DNA of 64,000 bases from Rhodospirillales bacterium. Lineage in GTDB: Bacteria > Pseudomonadota > Alphaproteobacteria > Rhodospirillales > Casp-alpha2. The notes beneath the pieces were generated by a model. The model did not search any database and was not told where the DNA came from. It saw only the letters and a program-made list of their open reading frames with translations. The position numbers and the translations under genes are program-made. The stretch is from assembly GCA_017640505.1 (NCBI GenBank), contig JAEPQO010000005.1, positions 1-64,000 of the forward strand, read 5' to 3'. The number at the start of each line of letters is the position of its first letter. Positions within the stretch are counted from its first letter, which is position 1. This document shows, piece by piece, positions 26,281-34,372 of this stretch.

Positions 26281-27279
26281 TCAGCCGGCGCGGGTCTTGA
26301 GGTCTTCGATCAGACTGTCGGGGATGTCGACGCCGTCCCGAGCCGACGTTTCACGAATACCGAAGCGGCGCGCGCCCGGCATACGCGTGCCCTCCTGCGA
26401 GAGGATGGCATCGGCAAGAACTTCCATTCTCGCATCGAAGGCGCCGCCGGAGAATCCGGCAGGATCGATGACGATGAAAAACTGTCCGATGTGCGGCGGC
26501 GGCCCCTTGTCGTCGAAAAACGATGATGCTTCGAAGCCGTGATTTGATCCCGTCAGCGTCGCAGCCAGGATTTCCACCATCATCACCAGTGCGGCCCCCT
26601 TGGCGTCGCCCATTGGCAGCAGCGAGCCCCCCATGGCCGCCTTCGCATCCGTGGTCGGATTGCCATCGGCGTCGACGGCCCAGCCTTCCGGGATGCCTTC
26701 GCCCTTGTCGGCGGCGAGCTTGATCTTGCCACGCGCAACCTTGGAGGTCGACAGATCGGCGATGATCGGCGGTTTGCCCTTGAGCGGACAGCCGAACGCA
26801 ATCGGGTTGGTACCGAAAATCGCCCGGCTGCCGCCCCACGGCGCGATACCCGCCGGCGAATTGGTAAATCCAAGCGCGAGGTAGCCCGCTTCGGCGAACG
26901 GCTCTACATGATGACCCGCGACACCGGCGTGGTGCGAATTACCGATGGCGAGGCCGACAATCCCGGTTTCCTTGATGCTCGCCAAGGCCGCCGAAATCCC
27001 GGCTTCGATTGCCGGATAGGCGAACCCGGACTTCGCGTCGACACGGACCGACGCGCTTTTGGGCATCGTCACGTCGGGTGCCGCAAAACCATCCACCTTG
27101 CCGGCCTTGGCCTGATCGGCATACGCCGGCAACCGCGAAACCCCATGTGACGGAATACCGTCCGCGTCCGCCTTGACCAACGCGCGGGCAACGGCGGCCG
27201 CGTTATCCGGTGACGTCTTTGATGCCGTCAGGACGGCAACGGCAAGGTCGTGCAGATCGGATAGGGAACAGCGTGCCAT
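26281..27279 (-). CDS. comC: ComC-type sulfolactate dehydrogenase (Ldh_2 family)
   Basis: NAD(P)-dependent dehydrogenase of the malate/L-lactate (Ldh_2) family, 332 residues, with the family pattern SHGVSRLPAYAD, NSHHAGVAGHHVEPFAEAG and GTNPIAFGCPL. In sulfolactate-degrading bacteria ComC reduces sulfopyruvate to (R)-sulfolactate, working with SlcC to racemise sulfolactate. The slcC gene is 6 nt upstream and suyAB lie before that, which fixes the assignment better than sequence alone; a ureidoglycolate or malate dehydrogenase would otherwise be possible. Confidence 0.82.
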   Translation of the reverse strand: MARCSLSDLHDLAVAVLTASKTSPDNAAAVARALVKADADGIPSHGVSRLPAYADQAKAGKVDGFAAPDVTMPKSASVRVDAKSGFAYPAIEAGISAALASIKETGIVGLAIGNSHHAGVAGHHVEPFAEAGYLALGFTNSPAGIAPWGGSRAIFGTNPIAFGCPLKGKPPIIADLSTSKVARGKIKLAADKGEGIPEGWAVDADGNPTTDAKAAMGGSLLPMGDAKGAALVMMVEILAATLTGSNHGFEASSFFDDKGPPPHIGQFFIVIDPAGFSGGAFDARMEVLADAILSQEGTRMPGARRFGIRETSARDGVDIPDSLIEDLKTRAG

Positions 27280-27285
27280 GATCCG

Positions 27286-28215
27286 TCAGCCCCTGAGACA
27301 GGTCGCCACCGCGTCGGCAATCATATTGCAGACCCGGTCATCGGCCTCAACGGTCCGCGCGCCGGCGTGCGGCGTCAGCATCAGGTTCGGTACATCCTTG
27401 AAAACGTTGTCCGCGGTCAGCGGCTCGACATCGAAGGTGTCCAAAAACGCGCCACCAATGGTTCCGGCCTTAAGCGCCGCGACCAGATCGGCCTCGTTGA
27501 CGATGCCGCCACGCGCCAGGTTGAAAAGGACCGCGTCGGATTTCATTTTCGACATCATGGTCGTGTCGAACATGTCCCGGGTTTCGTCATTCAACGGGAC
27601 GTGCACGGAAACCGCATCGGCATCCGAAATCACGTCTTCCAAGCTCGGTCGCGGCTCAACGCCATGTTCGGCCCAGACCGCGCTGTCCATTCCGATATAG
27701 GGATCCCACGCCGTGACGGTCATGCCGACGCCCTTGGCGCGCCAGGCCAGCGCCTTGCCGATGGAACCGAAGCCGACGATGGCAAGCGTCTTACCCATGA
27801 CCTCGCGGCCCATCATACGCATGCGCGGCCAGCCGCCGGCGATGGTTTCGTCGGTAACGTGATAGGCATTACGGAACATGACGTAGAGCCCGCCCATGGC
27901 AAGCTCGGCGACCGAGTCCGAATTGGCGCCCGTCGCCGGGAACACGTCGATGCCCTTGGCGGCACAAGCGTCCGTATCGATATTATCGAGTCCGACACCA
28001 AGCCTGCCGACGCACTTCAGGACGTCCGCATTTTCGACCACGACACCGCGCACCTGCGTCTGGTTGCGGACAATCAGCCCCGGCACGCCCTGCAAGGCCT
28101 CCGCGATGGCATCGGGTTTGTCCCACAGGTCCTGATCGTAGTGCACGTCGAACTCGGATTTGAGGCGCTCGACGGCACCCGGATCCATATATTCTGTAAT
28201 GAGGATGTCGGTCAT
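27286..28215 (-). CDS. slcC: SlcC-type (S)-sulfolactate dehydrogenase
   Basis: D-isomer-specific 2-hydroxyacid dehydrogenase family, 309 residues. NAD-binding GFGSIGKALAWRAKGVGM, catalytic Arg in LARGGIVNEADL, Glu near DTFDVEPL and His in LTPHAGART are all present. In the sulfolactate pathway SlcC oxidises the (S)-isomer to sulfopyruvate. Between suyB and comC in one leftward operon. A generic phosphoglycerate-type dehydrogenase is the alternative, but the gene set argues for SlcC. Confidence 0.85.
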   Translation of the reverse strand: MTDILITEYMDPGAVERLKSEFDVHYDQDLWDKPDAIAEALQGVPGLIVRNQTQVRGVVVENADVLKCVGRLGVGLDNIDTDACAAKGIDVFPATGANSDSVAELAMGGLYVMFRNAYHVTDETIAGGWPRMRMMGREVMGKTLAIVGFGSIGKALAWRAKGVGMTVTAWDPYIGMDSAVWAEHGVEPRPSLEDVISDADAVSVHVPLNDETRDMFDTTMMSKMKSDAVLFNLARGGIVNEADLVAALKAGTIGGAFLDTFDVEPLTADNVFKDVPNLMLTPHAGARTVEADDRVCNMIADAVATCLRG

Positions 28216-28280
28216 GCTGCGCTTTCTTGAAACGAAAAAAGGAACGGCCGGTACCGTGGATCGATACCGGCCGCTGCCAA

Positions 28281-29582
28281 TTAAGCGCTGCGGTAGAGTT
28301 TGGTCAACACGAACTGGCGGTGACCGAGTGCTTCCGCCGCCGTCAGGCGGCCGTTGCAGGTGCGCATCGTGATGTCGATCAGGCCGTCACCGGCTTGGTC
28401 GAAGTTCATCTCCCGGCGCAGGATGCCCGAGCAATCGTAGTCGATGTGCTCGCGCATGGTACGAACCGTTCTCGGGTTTGCGGTCAGCTTGATCACCGGC
28501 TCGATCGGGTTGCCGACGACGTTGCCCTGCCCCGTCGGGAACAGGTGAACGACGAAACCGGCTGCCGCCTGCAAGGTGACGCACTCGGCCGCCGCAGACG
28601 ACGTGTCCATGAAGTAGAGCCCCTTGCCTTTACCCGGTTCTTCGGCCGGTTCCAGGACATCGACGTACTTCGCTTTCTTGCCGATCTTCTCCAGGTTACC
28701 AAAGGCTTTCTCCTCGATGGTGGTCAGACCACCCTCGATGTTGCCCTTGGTCGGCTGACTGTCGGAAAGGTCCGACGTCTTATACGGCTCGATCACCTCG
28801 TCCATGTAGGCCTGCCAGGTCTTCATGAACTTCTCGCCGGCCGCCTTAGTCTTGCCACGCGTCGCACAGACCATTTCGGCGCCGGTGATCTCGGACGTTT
28901 CGCCGAAGCACGTGGTTGCACCCCAGGCATCCATCTTGTCGATGAAGTTACCGACCGTCGGATTGGAGGCCAGGCCCGACGTGGTGTCGGACTCGCCGCA
29001 CTTCACGGACACCCAGAGCTCGTCGATCGCGCAGGTCTCACGCTGAAGCTCCGATGCCCAGTGCAGGTATTCCTTGGCCTGGCGCGATGCCGCCCAGATC
29101 ACCTTGTGGTCGCCGTTCTGTTCGATGGCGAAACCCGCAACCGGCTTACCGGACTTGGCGATGCCGTCGACGACGCGCTGCGTCCATGCGGTTTCGATCC
29201 CGATCACGATGACGGCGGCGACGTTCGGATTGCAGCCGGTACCGATCAGGGTACGGAAGTGCAGTTCAAGGTCTTCACCGAACTGCAGACGGCCGTACGG
29301 GTGCGGAATAGCCATCGTGCCTTTCACGTTGTTGGCGACCGCTTCACACGCCGCGTTCGACAGATCGTCAAGCGGCAGGATAACGACGTGGTTGCGCACG
29401 CCGACACGGCCGTTTTCGCGGCGGTACCCGGTGAACGTCGGCTTGCCGCGTGACCGGATGGGCAGGTATTTCGGCTCAGGGATATAAAGCGGGGCGTCCT
29501 CGACGAGCTTGGGGACGACCGGCGATTTGGCCTTCTTGGTGACAGCCTTCTTGGCCGGCTTTTTCGTTTTCTTGGCAGCCAT
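28281..29582 (-). CDS. suyB: SuyB, sulfolactate sulfo-lyase large subunit
   Basis: UxaA/altronate-dehydratase-type subunit, 433 residues, of the lyase that splits (R)-sulfolactate into pyruvate and sulfite. Family segments [41 protein letters not shown] and [20 protein letters not shown] are present. The N-terminus is a Lys/Ala/Val-rich extension of about 20 residues ([16 protein letters not shown]), unusual for the family. The ATG at 29582 has GAGG 8 nt upstream and just clears the suyA stop. Confidence 0.92.
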   Translation of the reverse strand: MAAKKTKKPAKKAVTKKAKSPVVPKLVEDAPLYIPEPKYLPIRSRGKPTFTGYRRENGRVGVRNHVVILPLDDLSNAACEAVANNVKGTMAIPHPYGRLQFGEDLELHFRTLIGTGCNPNVAAVIVIGIETAWTQRVVDGIAKSGKPVAGFAIEQNGDHKVIWAASRQAKEYLHWASELQRETCAIDELWVSVKCGESDTTSGLASNPTVGNFIDKMDAWGATTCFGETSEITGAEMVCATRGKTKAAGEKFMKTWQAYMDEVIEPYKTSDLSDSQPTKGNIEGGLTTIEEKAFGNLEKIGKKAKYVDVLEPAEEPGKGKGLYFMDTSSAAAECVTLQAAAGFVVHLFPTGQGNVVGNPIEPVIKLTANPRTVRTMREHIDYDCSGILRREMNFDQAGDGLIDITMRTCNGRLTAAEALGHRQFVLTKLYRSA

Positions 29583-29584
29583 GA

Positions 29585-29887
29585 TTACCACCTCTTCGTC
29601 TTGACGTTGTGAACGTGGACGTGTCCGCCCTTTTTGACGTCGGCGATGGCTTTGCCGATGTCGTGGCCATATTTGATGATGGTGTCACCCTTCTTGATGT
29701 CCTTGAGCGCCACCTTGTGGCCGAGCGGAATGGCATCCTTGCTCTTGATCTTGAGCGTGCTGTCCTTGGCCATCAGCCAGCCTTCGAGGTTGCTTCCTTT
29801 CTTGACTGTCTCGACGACCACGACGCCGACGGTGTCTTCGACTTCGTGGACAAGAAAATCCGGTGCTTTAGGCACTGTTCCCTCCAT
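29585..29887 (-). CDS. suyA: SuyA, sulfolactate sulfo-lyase small subunit
   Basis: SAF-domain subunit of (R)-sulfolactate sulfo-lyase, 100 residues: [21 protein letters not shown], then [23 protein letters not shown] and a His-containing C-terminus ([12 protein letters not shown]). The ATG at 29887 gives the expected length; the in-frame extension beyond it runs into the divergent regulator. First gene of suyAB-slcC-comC. Confidence 0.92.
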   Translation of the reverse strand: MEGTVPKAPDFLVHEVEDTVGVVVVETVKKGSNLEGWLMAKDSTLKIKSKDAIPLGHKVALKDIKKGDTIIKYGHDIGKAIADVKKGGHVHVHNVKTKRW

Positions 29888-29941
29888 GGAAATGTTGTCT
29901 CGGTGAAAACGTACCTTTCGCCTTGCAGGAGTCAAGGTATT

Positions 29942-29960
29942 CTTATAACTCTTATATAAG
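29942..29960. promoter_or_regulatory. Candidate GntR operator between suyA and its regulator
   Basis: Perfect inverted repeat CTTATA - 7 nt - TATAAG within the 89-nt divergent gap. It lies just upstream of the regulator GTG and about 55 nt before suyA, where one dimer could control both directions. The assignment to the adjacent regulator is inferred from position. Confidence 0.5.
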
Positions 29961-29976
29961 ACTTGAGGAGAAATGC

Positions 29977-30714
29977 GTGAACGATCCGTTTCACCGCCCC
30001 GAAAAGCAGCCCCTATACGCCGCTGTCCGCGACGCGGTGCTGGAACGTATCGGTTCCGGCGTCTGGGCACCCGGCGACATACTGCCCAGCGAGTTCGCGC
30101 TCGCCGACGAGTTTCAGGTCAGCCAGGGGACCGTGCGCAAGGCGCTGGACGACCTCGCCGCCCGCAATCTCGTGGTCCGCCGACAGGGCAAGGGAACGTT
30201 CGTCGCGGTGCATACCCCCGAACGCGCACTGTTCCATTTCTTCCATATCGTGACCGATGACGGCGGACGGGAGCTGCCGACCACCAGCCGCGTGCTCAGT
30301 TGCCGCAGACGACGTCCGGACAGGTTGGAAGCTGGCGCCCTGAAACTCGACCGACAGGACCGGGTCGTGGAAATCCGCCGCATACGCGAAATGGACGGGA
30401 AGGCAGCGATCGCGGAAAGCGTCTGCGTCCCGGCCCGGTGGTTTCCGGATCTCGACAAGCGGGCAGTCGAAGAGGTGCCGAACGAGCTTTATCAGATGTA
30501 CGAGGAACGCTACGGCATCACCGTGCACCGCGCGTCCGAGCAGCTTCGGGCCATCGGCGCGGACAGCGACGACGCCGCCGCCCTCGGCATCAAGCCCGGG
30601 ACGCCGCTGCTCGAGATTTCACGTGTCGCGGAAACACTGGACGGCCGCCCCGTCGAGATCAGGCGCAGCCGCTGCCTGACCGACGGCCGGCACTATCAAT
30701 CCGTGATTGTCTGA
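29977..30714 (+). CDS. GntR-family regulator with UTRA domain (likely sulfolactate regulator)
   Basis: HutC-type GntR regulator, 245 residues: N-terminal winged helix (PLYAAVRDAVLERIGSGVW, then GDILPSEFALADEFQVSQGT and the recognition-wing GKGTFVA), followed by a UTRA ligand domain ending in the typical REISRV/ETLDGRPVE-like stretch. GTG at 29977 is fixed by GAGGAG 6 nt upstream; an out-of-frame ATG overlaps it. Divergent from suyA, so likely senses sulfolactate or a related sulfonate and controls the operon. Confidence 0.88.
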   Translation: MNDPFHRPEKQPLYAAVRDAVLERIGSGVWAPGDILPSEFALADEFQVSQGTVRKALDDLAARNLVVRRQGKGTFVAVHTPERALFHFFHIVTDDGGRELPTTSRVLSCRRRRPDRLEAGALKLDRQDRVVEIRRIREMDGKAAIAESVCVPARWFPDLDKRAVEEVPNELYQMYEERYGITVHRASEQLRAIGADSDDAAALGIKPGTPLLEISRVAETLDGRPVEIRRSRCLTDGRHYQSVIV

Positions 30715-30718
30715 CGTT

Positions 30719-31222
30719 TCAGGCCGACGCCTGCTGACCGTGACGCTTGGCCCAGATTGCCTGCACGCCGTCGGCTGCGGTCTGATACCCTTCCGACATC
30801 GTCTGCGCGGACTGGTCCCAGCCGGCAGGATCGATTCCGTCGGCAACTTCGAACGTATCGAAACCGCAGCGCTGCATGAACGCATACTGGTCGCGCAGCA
30901 CATTGCCCGTGGCGCGGATTTCGCCCTTGTAGCCATAGCGTTGGCGTAGCAGCCGCGCCTGCGAATACGCGCGCCCGTCGGTATAGGCCGGGAACGTCAG
31001 AAACACCGCGTCGATTGCATCAAGATCGCTCTCGATCTCCGCCGGTGACTGGTCGTTGGTCAGCGCAACGGCAACCGGCGCGTTCCGTTTCCGGAGCGCG
31101 TCCGCCTCGTCCTGCCAGCGCTCAAGGCTGACGACAACCGCGGTTTCATCGGCGATATCTGCATCGTCCGCGACCCGCACCCACGGATCGTCGGCAAACT
31201 GGCCTTGTTTAAGCAGCGGCAT
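30719..31222 (-). CDS. DUF934 protein of the sulfite-reductase cluster
   Basis: Cytoplasmic protein of 167 residues of the DUF934 family, which is regularly found immediately downstream of cysI in proteobacteria. Recognisable stretch: FPAYTDGRAYSQARLLRQR, then GEIRATGNVLRDQ and MQRCGFDTFEV. It overlaps the cysI 3' end by 14 nt, indicating translational coupling. A role in assembling or assisting sulfite reductase is inferred from this constant linkage. Its stop faces the GntR gene stop only 4 nt away. Confidence 0.85.
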   Translation of the reverse strand: MPLLKQGQFADDPWVRVADDADIADETAVVVSLERWQDEADALRKRNAPVAVALTNDQSPAEIESDLDAIDAVFLTFPAYTDGRAYSQARLLRQRYGYKGEIRATGNVLRDQYAFMQRCGFDTFEVADGIDPAGWDQSAQTMSEGYQTAADGVQAIWAKRHGQQASA

Positions 31223-32879
31223 GTTGCTTCTCCCCGAAGAGTGCGGACTTGAACGGCGCTTCGCCGAGCCGGCGATAGGTCGCCAGGAACGGCTCGCCGT
31301 CTTTGCGGACTTTCAGATAGGTTTCCACCACCGTTTCGACGGCATCGACGATCTGCTCGCTGGAAAAGGCCGGACCGACGATCTTGCCAATCGATGCGTT
31401 CTCGTCGGCGCTGCCGCCGAGCGTCAGCTGGTAGTATTCCTCGCCCTTACGATCGACGCCGAGTATGCCGATGTGACCGGCATGGTGATGACCGCAGGCG
31501 TTGATGCAGCCGGAAATATTCAGCGTCAGCGCGCCGATATCGAACTGGCGCTTGATGTCGGCAAAGCGGCGCTGAATGCGCTGCGCCACCGGGATCGAGC
31601 GCGCGTTGGCGAGCGAGCAGTAGTCCAGTCCCGGGCAGGCGATGATATCGCTGATCAGACCCAGGTTGGGCGTGCCGAGCTGAATATCGTCGAGTTCCTT
31701 CCAGAGCGCGAAAAGATCCGCCTTCTTGACGTCGGCGAACACGAGATTCTGCTCGTGGGCAACGCGAAGCTCACCGAATGAATATTTATCCGCAAGCTCG
31801 GCCACGGCGTCCATCTGCGCCGCCGTCAAATCGCCCGGCGCACCGCCAACGGGCTTGAGCGAGATGTTGGCGACGACATAGCCGGATTTCTTGTGCGGCG
31901 CGACGTTGGCGCGCACCCAGCGGCCGAACGTCGGGTTTTCGAACTGTTTGACCTGAAGGAACTGGTCGTTGTCCGGCAGATCTTCGTAATCGGGATCGGT
32001 GAAGAAACCGCGGACCCGGTCGAGTTCGGCATGGGGAAGGTCGATCCCCTCTTCCTTCATGTTCTCCCATTCCGCTTCGACCATCTCGCGCAGTTCATCG
32101 ATGCCCGTCTCGTGGACGAGGATCTTGATCCGCGCCTTGTACTTGTTGTCGCGACGGCCAAGCATGTTGTAGACGCGCAGGATCGCCTCTAGGTAGGACA
32201 GCAGGTAATCCTTCGGCAGGAACTCGCGGATCGTGCGGCCGATCATCGGCGTACGGCCGAGGCCGCCCCCGACCAGGACCTCGAAACCGACCTCGCCGTC
32301 ATCGCTGCGCTTCAGGATCAGCCCAATGTCATGGAATTTCACTGCGGTGCGATCGTGCGGCGAACCGGTCACGGCGATCTTGAACTTGCGCGGCAGGAAA
32401 GAAAATTCCGGGTGCAGCGACGACCACTGACGAATCAGTTCCGACCAGACGCGTGAATCATCGATCTCTTCCGGATCGACACCGGCATACTGGTCCGCGG
32501 TGACATTGCGGATGCAGTTGCCCGACGTCTGGATGGCGTGCATTTCAACCGACGCCAGCTCTTCCAGGATATCAGGGGTGTCTTCGAGCTTCGGCCAGTT
32601 GAACTGGATGTTCTGACGCGTCGTGAAGTGACCGTACCCGCGGTCATAGGTCCGGGCGATCTCGGCGAGCTTGCGCATCTGTGTCGACGACAGAAGACCG
32701 TACGGAATGGCAACCCGCAGCATGTATGCGTGAAGCTGCAGATAAAGACCGTTCATCAGGCGAAGCGGCCGGAACTCATCTTCGGAAAGATCACCCGACA
32801 GGCGGCGCGAGACCTGTTCGCGGAACTGGCCGACCCGTTCGGAAACGAATGCGTGGTCGAAATCGTCGTATTTATACAT
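31209..32879 (-). CDS. cysI: Sulfite reductase, siroheme/[4Fe-4S] subunit
   Basis: Siroheme enzyme of 556 residues reducing sulfite to sulfide (six electrons). The cluster motif is C-x5-C (CPGLDYC, near residue 415) and C-x3-C (CINAC, near residue 455). Siroheme contacts and the duplicated ferredoxin-like halves are visible (RTYDRGYGHFTTRQNIQ and SFGELRVAHEQNLVF). A nitrite reductase is a conceivable alternative, but DUF2849 and DUF934 flank it as in assimilatory sulfite-reductase loci. Adjacent to sulfolactate genes that release sulfite. Confidence 0.93.
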   Translation of the reverse strand: MYKYDDFDHAFVSERVGQFREQVSRRLSGDLSEDEFRPLRLMNGLYLQLHAYMLRVAIPYGLLSSTQMRKLAEIARTYDRGYGHFTTRQNIQFNWPKLEDTPDILEELASVEMHAIQTSGNCIRNVTADQYAGVDPEEIDDSRVWSELIRQWSSLHPEFSFLPRKFKIAVTGSPHDRTAVKFHDIGLILKRSDDGEVGFEVLVGGGLGRTPMIGRTIREFLPKDYLLSYLEAILRVYNMLGRRDNKYKARIKILVHETGIDELREMVEAEWENMKEEGIDLPHAELDRVRGFFTDPDYEDLPDNDQFLQVKQFENPTFGRWVRANVAPHKKSGYVVANISLKPVGGAPGDLTAAQMDAVAELADKYSFGELRVAHEQNLVFADVKKADLFALWKELDDIQLGTPNLGLISDIIACPGLDYCSLANARSIPVAQRIQRRFADIKRQFDIGALTLNISGCINACGHHHAGHIGILGVDRKGEEYYQLTLGGSADENASIGKIVGPAFSSEQIVDAVETVVETYLKVRKDGEPFLATYRRLGEAPFKSALFGEKQHAAA

Positions 32880-32882
32880 GGG

Positions 32883-33236
32883 TCAAATTCCGTTCATGAA
32901 GACCGCGGAAACATCGGTACGCGGGTCGAAATGCTCAGGTACCGCCTTCTTCGCGAATGCCGGGTGGATCGAAGGGCCAAAGGCGCGAATTTGTTCCTTG
33001 TAGCTGAGCGGCGAGACGGTGCGGCCACGCCCCTCGGGCAGGCTGACATCCGCTTCGATCAAATAGGCGCCGACGACGTGCGGCGACGATTCCGCTTCCG
33101 ACTGCAAGTCAGCGATATCATCTTCCCGTTCGGCGAGACGCGCATCATCGATATGACGGGTCCATTCCCCGTCGTAACCGAGAAAAACGACGATTCCGTC
33201 CGTCAGGCGATTGGCGGTCGCGATTTGTACCGACAT
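32883..33236 (-). CDS. DUF2849 protein upstream of cysI
   Basis: Small cytoplasmic protein of 117 residues, first in the leftward cluster, 3 nt before cysI. The pattern IATANRLTDGIVVFLG...WTRHIDDARLA and VVGAYLIEADV is that of DUF2849, almost always the upstream neighbour of alphaproteobacterial cysI. GAGGAG precedes the ATG. Function unknown; linkage suggests regulation or electron delivery for sulfite reductase. Confidence 0.85.
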   Translation of the reverse strand: MSVQIATANRLTDGIVVFLGYDGEWTRHIDDARLAEREDDIADLQSEAESSPHVVGAYLIEADVSLPEGRGRTVSPLSYKEQIRAFGPSIHPAFAKKAVPEHFDPRTDVSAVFMNGI

Positions 33237-33281
33237 GGCAATTCTCCTCAGGCTGCCGGGTTGGCGCCCTTATTACGCGAC

Positions 33282-33310
33282 AAGATGGGAGAAAATCTTT
33301 AATTTGTCAA
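33282..33310 (-). promoter_or_regulatory. Candidate promoter of the cysI cluster
   Basis: Perfect TTGACA (33305-33310) with a 17-nt spacer to a weak -10 (CATCTT, 33282-33287) and an AT-rich upstream tract. The poor -10 would fit a promoter needing an activator. Confidence 0.4.
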
Positions 33311-33324
33311 TTAATAATGTGGAA

Positions 33325-33356
33325 TTAAAAAATAACACATCATTATTATGTGTTTA
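33325..33356 (-). terminator. Terminator after the kinase gene
   Basis: Hairpin ACACAT - 7 nt - ATGTGT (33335-33353), followed on the minus strand by TATTTTTT. It lies 10 nt after the kinase stop. On the plus strand it is also followed by a T-rich tract, so it may act in both directions. Confidence 0.7.
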
Positions 33357-33362
33357 TATTTT

Positions 33363-34280
33363 TTACGATGTGGTGGTGATGACTTTTACGCTGGCGGTGC
33401 GCAGCGGAATACGGCTCTTGTCCGACAATGCGCGTGCGTTGGGCACAATTTCATCAAGCTTTTCAAGCGCTTCGCCTGCCGTTGCCGGACGATCACGACG
33501 TTTCGGCGCCATGCACTGCTCGATCAGATCGGCCAGCTTTTGGGGGATACCGAACCGTCCGGCCCGCATCGGCGCCCGCCCCTGAGACGGCAAACGGCCG
33601 CTTAACATCCGATACATGACCACACCCGCCGAATACACATCGGACCGTGCGTCGACCTCACGCGCACTCTTGCGCTGTTCAGGGCTGATATATTCCAAGG
33701 TTCCGATCCAGATTCCGGACTTGGACCCCTTGGCGTCCGGTACCTTGACCATGCCGAAGTCGCAGAGCTTCACCTTGCCGCGACGTTTGCTGTCGAGCAG
33801 AACATTCGGCGGCTTGATGTCCCGGTGAACCAGCCCGGCGTCGTGGAGCGCGCTCAGGCCGTCCAGCATCTGCCGCCAGACCTCCACGGCACGGCGCGGC
33901 GAAACCGGCCGCGGTCGCCATTCCCTGGCGATCTTTTCGATGTCCTCGGGTGTCGCCGCGTCTTCGCCAATCTCGTAGAGCAGATTGGCCTCCAGAAACG
34001 GCATCACGACAAACGGGTCCCCGCTATCGGTCTCGCCTATATCAACCGCCTGAACGAGGTTCGGGTGATCGAAACGGGCCATGATATTTGCTTCTTCGAT
34101 GAAACGGGCGCGCCAGAATGCTTCGCCGTACTTTGCTTCTTCACCGACATTGTCGCCCTTGGGATGGAAAACTTTTACGGCGAAATACCCTTCGCCGTCA
34201 GGATTTCTGGCAATATAGATATCCGAAAAACTGGTCTCGAGCAGTGGCTGCTCGATCTCGTACTTGCCGATCTTTTCCAT
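33363..34280 (-). CDS. Hanks-type Ser/Thr protein kinase
   Basis: Soluble kinase of 305 residues without a membrane segment. Catalytic parts are intact: VAIK-type Lys K36 (FAVKVF), HRDIKPPN at 152-159 with the catalytic Asp, DFG at 174-176, and ISPEQ around 198 in place of APE. The Gly-rich loop is degenerate (LETSFSDIYIA instead of GxGxxG), so nucleotide binding may be unusual. It follows the giant repeat-protein gene on the same strand, separated by a terminator. Substrates are unknown. Confidence 0.9.
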   Translation of the reverse strand: MEKIGKYEIEQPLLETSFSDIYIARNPDGEGYFAVKVFHPKGDNVGEEAKYGEAFWRARFIEEANIMARFDHPNLVQAVDIGETDSGDPFVVMPFLEANLLYEIGEDAATPEDIEKIAREWRPRPVSPRRAVEVWRQMLDGLSALHDAGLVHRDIKPPNVLLDSKRRGKVKLCDFGMVKVPDAKGSKSGIWIGTLEYISPEQRKSAREVDARSDVYSAGVVMYRMLSGRLPSQGRAPMRAGRFGIPQKLADLIEQCMAPKRRDRPATAGEALEKLDEIVPNARALSDKSRIPLRTASVKVITTTS

Positions 34281-34313
34281 CAGCAGAGAATGCCAAACGC
34301 CCGGCCCGCGCGC

Positions 34314-34346
34314 AAAAGGAAAGGGGCCCGCGTCACCGCGAGCCCC
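34314..34346 (-). terminator. Terminator after the giant repeat-protein gene
   Basis: GC-rich hairpin (GGGG...CGCG TCAC CGCG...CCCC, 34323-34346), followed on the minus strand by TTTCCTTTT. Lies 27 nt after the giant gene's stop and before the kinase start. Confidence 0.65.
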
Positions 34347-34372
34347 CTGCTCCGTTCAGGTTCCACCGGACA

